This document shows positions 61,699-64,000 of a stretch of DNA of 64,000 nt, piece after piece. Below the pieces are notes generated by a model. It saw only the letters and a list, made by a program, of their open reading frames with translations, did no database searches and was not told where the DNA came from. Numbering within the stretch: the first letter of the stretch is position 1; the number at the start of each line of letters is the position of its first letter. Made by a program: the position numbers and the translations under genes. Source of the stretch: DASWOJ01 sp964242415 (GTDB lineage: Bacteria > Pseudomonadota > Alphaproteobacteria > Acetobacterales > Acetobacteraceae); contig CAXTAT010000030.1 in NCBI GenBank assembly GCA_964242415.1, positions 1 through 64,000 on the forward strand. The letters are read 5' to 3'.

Positions 61699-63569
61699 GC
61701 GCGCCAGAACGGGATGGAGGTCAGCCGCGGCGCCTCCGCCCGCCAGGCTTGGCGCAGCGCCGGCGCCTCCCGGTGCAGCCGCCGCACCGCCGCCAGCCCC
61801 GCCCGCAGCAGCGCCCGGAACGCCGCCCGGTCCCGCCGGAGGGTCGGCAGGTCGCGGTCCCAATGCGTGTCCACGGCCATGCTGTCCGATCCTTGCACCC
61901 GGAACCACACCAGGTTGACCGCATCCAGTCGCTGCGGCCCGCCCGGCCCCACAGGACGTAGCCAGTTGCGCGCGACCGCCCGGCCCAGCGCGAACACGAA
62001 CCCGGGACGCCATCGCGGGGACCGGCCCACCGGCGCCAGCGGCAGCACCGTCTCCCGCGGCGTCCAGGCGTCGGGATAGGCGGTCCGCAGCGTGCCCAGC
62101 GCGGCGTGCAGCGGACGGGGGTCCTGGTCCAGCACCCCCGGCCCCTGCATGAAGTCCTGCATTGCCTGCACGATCAGCGCGGCGTTGTAATAGCGATAGG
62201 TCAGCAGGTGGATCAGCAGCCGCTTCACCATCAGCACCACGACGCGGCGCGGCTCGAACCCCTCATGTAGGGCGGCGCAGATCAGGGCGTTGCGCGTCTC
62301 GTAGTAAAGCTGCCAGCCGCCGGTCTTGAGGTAGAACGGCTCGTGCCAGATGCCCACGCCAGGCAGCGGCACGGTGGGCACGCCCTGGTTGTGCAGCCGC
62401 AGGCCGAACTCCACGTCATCGCCACGGATGAAACAGGGCAGCGGCATACCGGCCTGCAGCAGCAGCCGCTTCGGCAGGCCGCACATCCACCAGCCGTTGT
62501 AGTGCATGGCCTTTACGTCGAGCAGCGCATCCAGCGATCTCGGATCGGCCAGGTTCAGCATCGGGTCCAGCGGACGCAAGGCCCAGTTGGGCAGCACCAC
62601 GGCGCCGGCCTCGTAAAGCTGAGTCGGCTTCACGCTGTCCAGCATGTGGCCGCCCAGCAGCAGGTCGCGGCGGGCCAGGCTGAAGAACGCGGCCATGCGC
62701 GCCAGGCTCTCCGGCTCCAGCCGAACGTCGTCGTCCAGCAGGCAGGCGTGGGTGACGGCCGGGTCGTCCAGCGTCTCCAGCAGTCCGCGGCCGAAGCCGC
62801 CAGCACCGCCGAAGTTGCCCTGCTCCACGACGTGCAGCCGCTCTCCTAGCAGCGCGGCCGCGGGGGCGATGCTGGGACACCCGGTCAGGCCGGGCCGCCC
62901 CTGGTTCACGACGATCACCCGCGCGACCGCGCCCAGCCCGGCATCGCCGGCGATGGCCAGCAGCACCCGTGCCAGCTCGGCCTCACGGTTGAAGGTGCAG
63001 ATCACGACGCCCAAGCCGACCGGGTCGGGCACCGCGTCCAGCGCATGCCAGGCCGCGCTGCGCAGCGTTGCGCCGCGTGGCCCGGCCACGAGGTCGAACC
63101 ATAGCAGGCCCGCCTGCCGGAAATGCGGGGCATCCTGGGCCAGCCGCACCTCGGCCGTGCCGGACACCGTGGCCTCGTGGAGCAGGGTGGTTCCGGCATC
63201 GGGTGTCCGGCGCCAGACCTGCAGCACCGCCTCGCCCTGCAGCTCCAGCCGCAGGGCGATCTGCCCGATGCGGGTATAAAGCCGCCATTGATGTTCGAAC
63301 AGCGCATTGAAGTAGGTGTCGAACGCCGCCATCGCCTCCGGCTGCAGGCGCAGGCCACCCTCGACCGGGGTGACGCCTGCCGGATGCTTCCCAGGTGAAC
63401 GAGGCTCGCGCCAATATAGCGGGCGCAGGCTGTCGGAGCGGTCCATGAGCACGCGGGCCAGCAGAACCGGGCCAGGGGTGCGGTCCTGGCGGCTGGACGG
63501 TACGCCAGCCGGCATGATGTCCAGCATTTGATAGGGCCTTGTATTGGATGGTTGCGTGTGTGCCTTCAC
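61641..63569 (-). CDS. GlfT2-like galactofuranosyltransferase family protein
   Basis: A 642-residue GT-A enzyme with a beta-sandwich N-terminal domain, as in mycobacterial GlfT2. Catalytic features are the DDD metal motif in ACLLDDDVRLEPE (near 275), the Trp pair in YNGWWMCGLP, FIRGDDVEFGLRLH with the catalytic aspartate, and the histidine in GIWHEPFYL. The start may be 63569 or the ATG at 63527. It probably adds furanose sugars to a cell-surface glycan. Divergent from a GlfT1-like gene 43 bases away. Confidence 0.75.
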   Translation of the reverse strand: MKAHTQPSNTRPYQMLDIMPAGVPSSRQDRTPGPVLLARVLMDRSDSLRPLYWREPRSPGKHPAGVTPVEGGLRLQPEAMAAFDTYFNALFEHQWRLYTRIGQIALRLELQGEAVLQVWRRTPDAGTTLLHEATVSGTAEVRLAQDAPHFRQAGLLWFDLVAGPRGATLRSAAWHALDAVPDPVGLGVVICTFNREAELARVLLAIAGDAGLGAVARVIVVNQGRPGLTGCPSIAPAAALLGERLHVVEQGNFGGAGGFGRGLLETLDDPAVTHACLLDDDVRLEPESLARMAAFFSLARRDLLLGGHMLDSVKPTQLYEAGAVVLPNWALRPLDPMLNLADPRSLDALLDVKAMHYNGWWMCGLPKRLLLQAGMPLPCFIRGDDVEFGLRLHNQGVPTVPLPGVGIWHEPFYLKTGGWQLYYETRNALICAALHEGFEPRRVVVLMVKRLLIHLLTYRYYNAALIVQAMQDFMQGPGVLDQDPRPLHAALGTLRTAYPDAWTPRETVLPLAPVGRSPRWRPGFVFALGRAVARNWLRPVGPGGPQRLDAVNLVWFRVQGSDSMAVDTHWDRDLPTLRRDRAAFRALLRAGLAAVRRLHREAPALRQAWRAEAPRLTSIPFWRAYLGSAPTGAAVPPGCRGQ

Positions 63570-63612
63570 CCGACGAAATCCACATCACATCACGGTGGAG
63601 GAAGGAGAGCCG

Positions 63613-64000
63613 ATGGGCGTGGACCAACACCGAATTGCCGCCGCCGCGTCAAGCTGCTTCGCCTCGGCGCCGGTTCAACTCGACGTCGCCGCGGTCATCG
63701 TCACGCGCGACCGGCCGGCGTTGCTGCGGCAGTGCCTGGACGCGATCCTGATGCAGGACCGGCCGCCGGCCCGGATCGTGGTGGTGGACAACGCCAGCGG
63801 CCCGGCGACCCAGGCGGTGCTGCGCAGCTATCCCGAGGTGACGTGCGTCGCCCTGCCGCATAACCTTGGCGGGGCCGGCGGCTTCAGGGCTGGAATCCAG
63901 GCCGGGTTGGCGACGGGCGCGGACTGGCTGTGGCTGATGGACGATGACGGCCGTCCCGCCGCGGCGGACTGCTTGGCTGCCCTTATGGACACCGCCAGCC
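63613..64000 (+). CDS. GlfT1-like GT2 glycosyltransferase (partial, runs off the window)
   Basis: An ATG at 63613, six bases after GAAGGAG, opens a frame that continues to the last base without a stop, giving 129 codons. VAAVIVTRDRPALLRQCLDAIL, IVVVDNASGPATQAVL, LPHNLGGAGGFRAGI and WLWLMDDDGRPA are the N-terminal half of a GT-A enzyme of the GlfT1 (rhamnosyl-galactofuranosyltransferase) type, with the DDD metal motif. The C-terminal part lies outside the window. Confidence 0.75.
   Translation, partial: MGVDQHRIAAAASSCFASAPVQLDVAAVIVTRDRPALLRQCLDAILMQDRPPARIVVVDNASGPATQAVLRSYPEVTCVALPHNLGGAGGFRAGIQAGLATGADWLWLMDDDGRPAAADCLAALMDTAS

Noticed and set aside
1..64000. CRISPR arrays, rRNA and tRNA genes
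   Set aside because: No regularly spaced direct repeats with unique spacers and no tRNA T-loop-like sequence or rRNA segments were noticed in the intergenic regions; short tRNAs could still be missed by eye.

Overview
The window is a GC-rich chromosomal segment of an alphaproteobacterium, most plausibly a phototrophic member of the Acetobacteraceae (Rhodospirillales). Two things point there: type-2 photosynthetic reaction-centre genes (pufL, pufM, pufC, puhA, puhB) and a fused transaldolase/glucose-6-phosphate isomerase inside a large pentose-phosphate operon, an arrangement known from acetic-acid bacteria. No rRNA, tRNA or CRISPR was seen. The species cannot be named from the sequence alone; the acidophile Rhodopila globiformis, reported to carry two pufLMC sets, is a natural comparison.

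Layout. 1-1040 is a graveyard of mobile-element fragments (group II intron reverse transcriptase, ISNCY-like and ISL3-like transposase pieces). 1044-3564 holds an SsuA-like binding protein, a decayed ssuD and a YbdK-type carboxylate-amine ligase. 3648-10960 is a polar amino-acid ABC transporter facing a DapA-family enzyme and a three-in-one HcnABC-like amine/imino-acid dehydrogenase, together a candidate catabolic locus. 11066-16182 mixes a broken SDR, an orphan protein, an MFS transporter, a DUF5872 protein, an epimerase and a lipoprotein. 16320-18638 has a repeat-rich secreted protein and its truncated paralogue. 18762-23828 is a TetR-controlled RND efflux system, followed by an atzG-atzE-atzH amidase operon, a GGDEF/EAL protein and NhaA.

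29906-38555 is a compact nine-gene glycan locus with many start/stop overlaps (four glycosyltransferases, a nucleotidyltransferase, a methyltransferase, a glycosidase whose barrel halves look permuted, a PIG-L deacetylase and a CelD-like acyltransferase). 38632-50732, on the minus strand, is the pentose-phosphate operon: tkt, tal-pgi, gnd, zwf, HAD phosphatase, pgl, gntK, rpiA, a ROK kinase and a histidine phosphatase. Then come MATE, HAD, sulfotransferase-like and uvrB genes.

56752-61156, on the minus strand, is the most notable locus: a single operon pufL-pufM-pufC-puhA-puhB with no light-harvesting pufBA genes. Upstream of pufL are two closely spaced TGT-N12-ACA-type palindromes like those bound by PpsR/CrtJ, one overlapping a TTGACA box. 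The L and M subunits show a relocated acidic residue near the QB site. The window ends with divergent GlfT2-like and GlfT1-like glycosyltransferases, the latter cut by the window edge.

Three intergenic spacers (23.1, 43.0 and 56.6 kb) carry the same pair of inverted palindromic repeats, a family dispersed through this genome.
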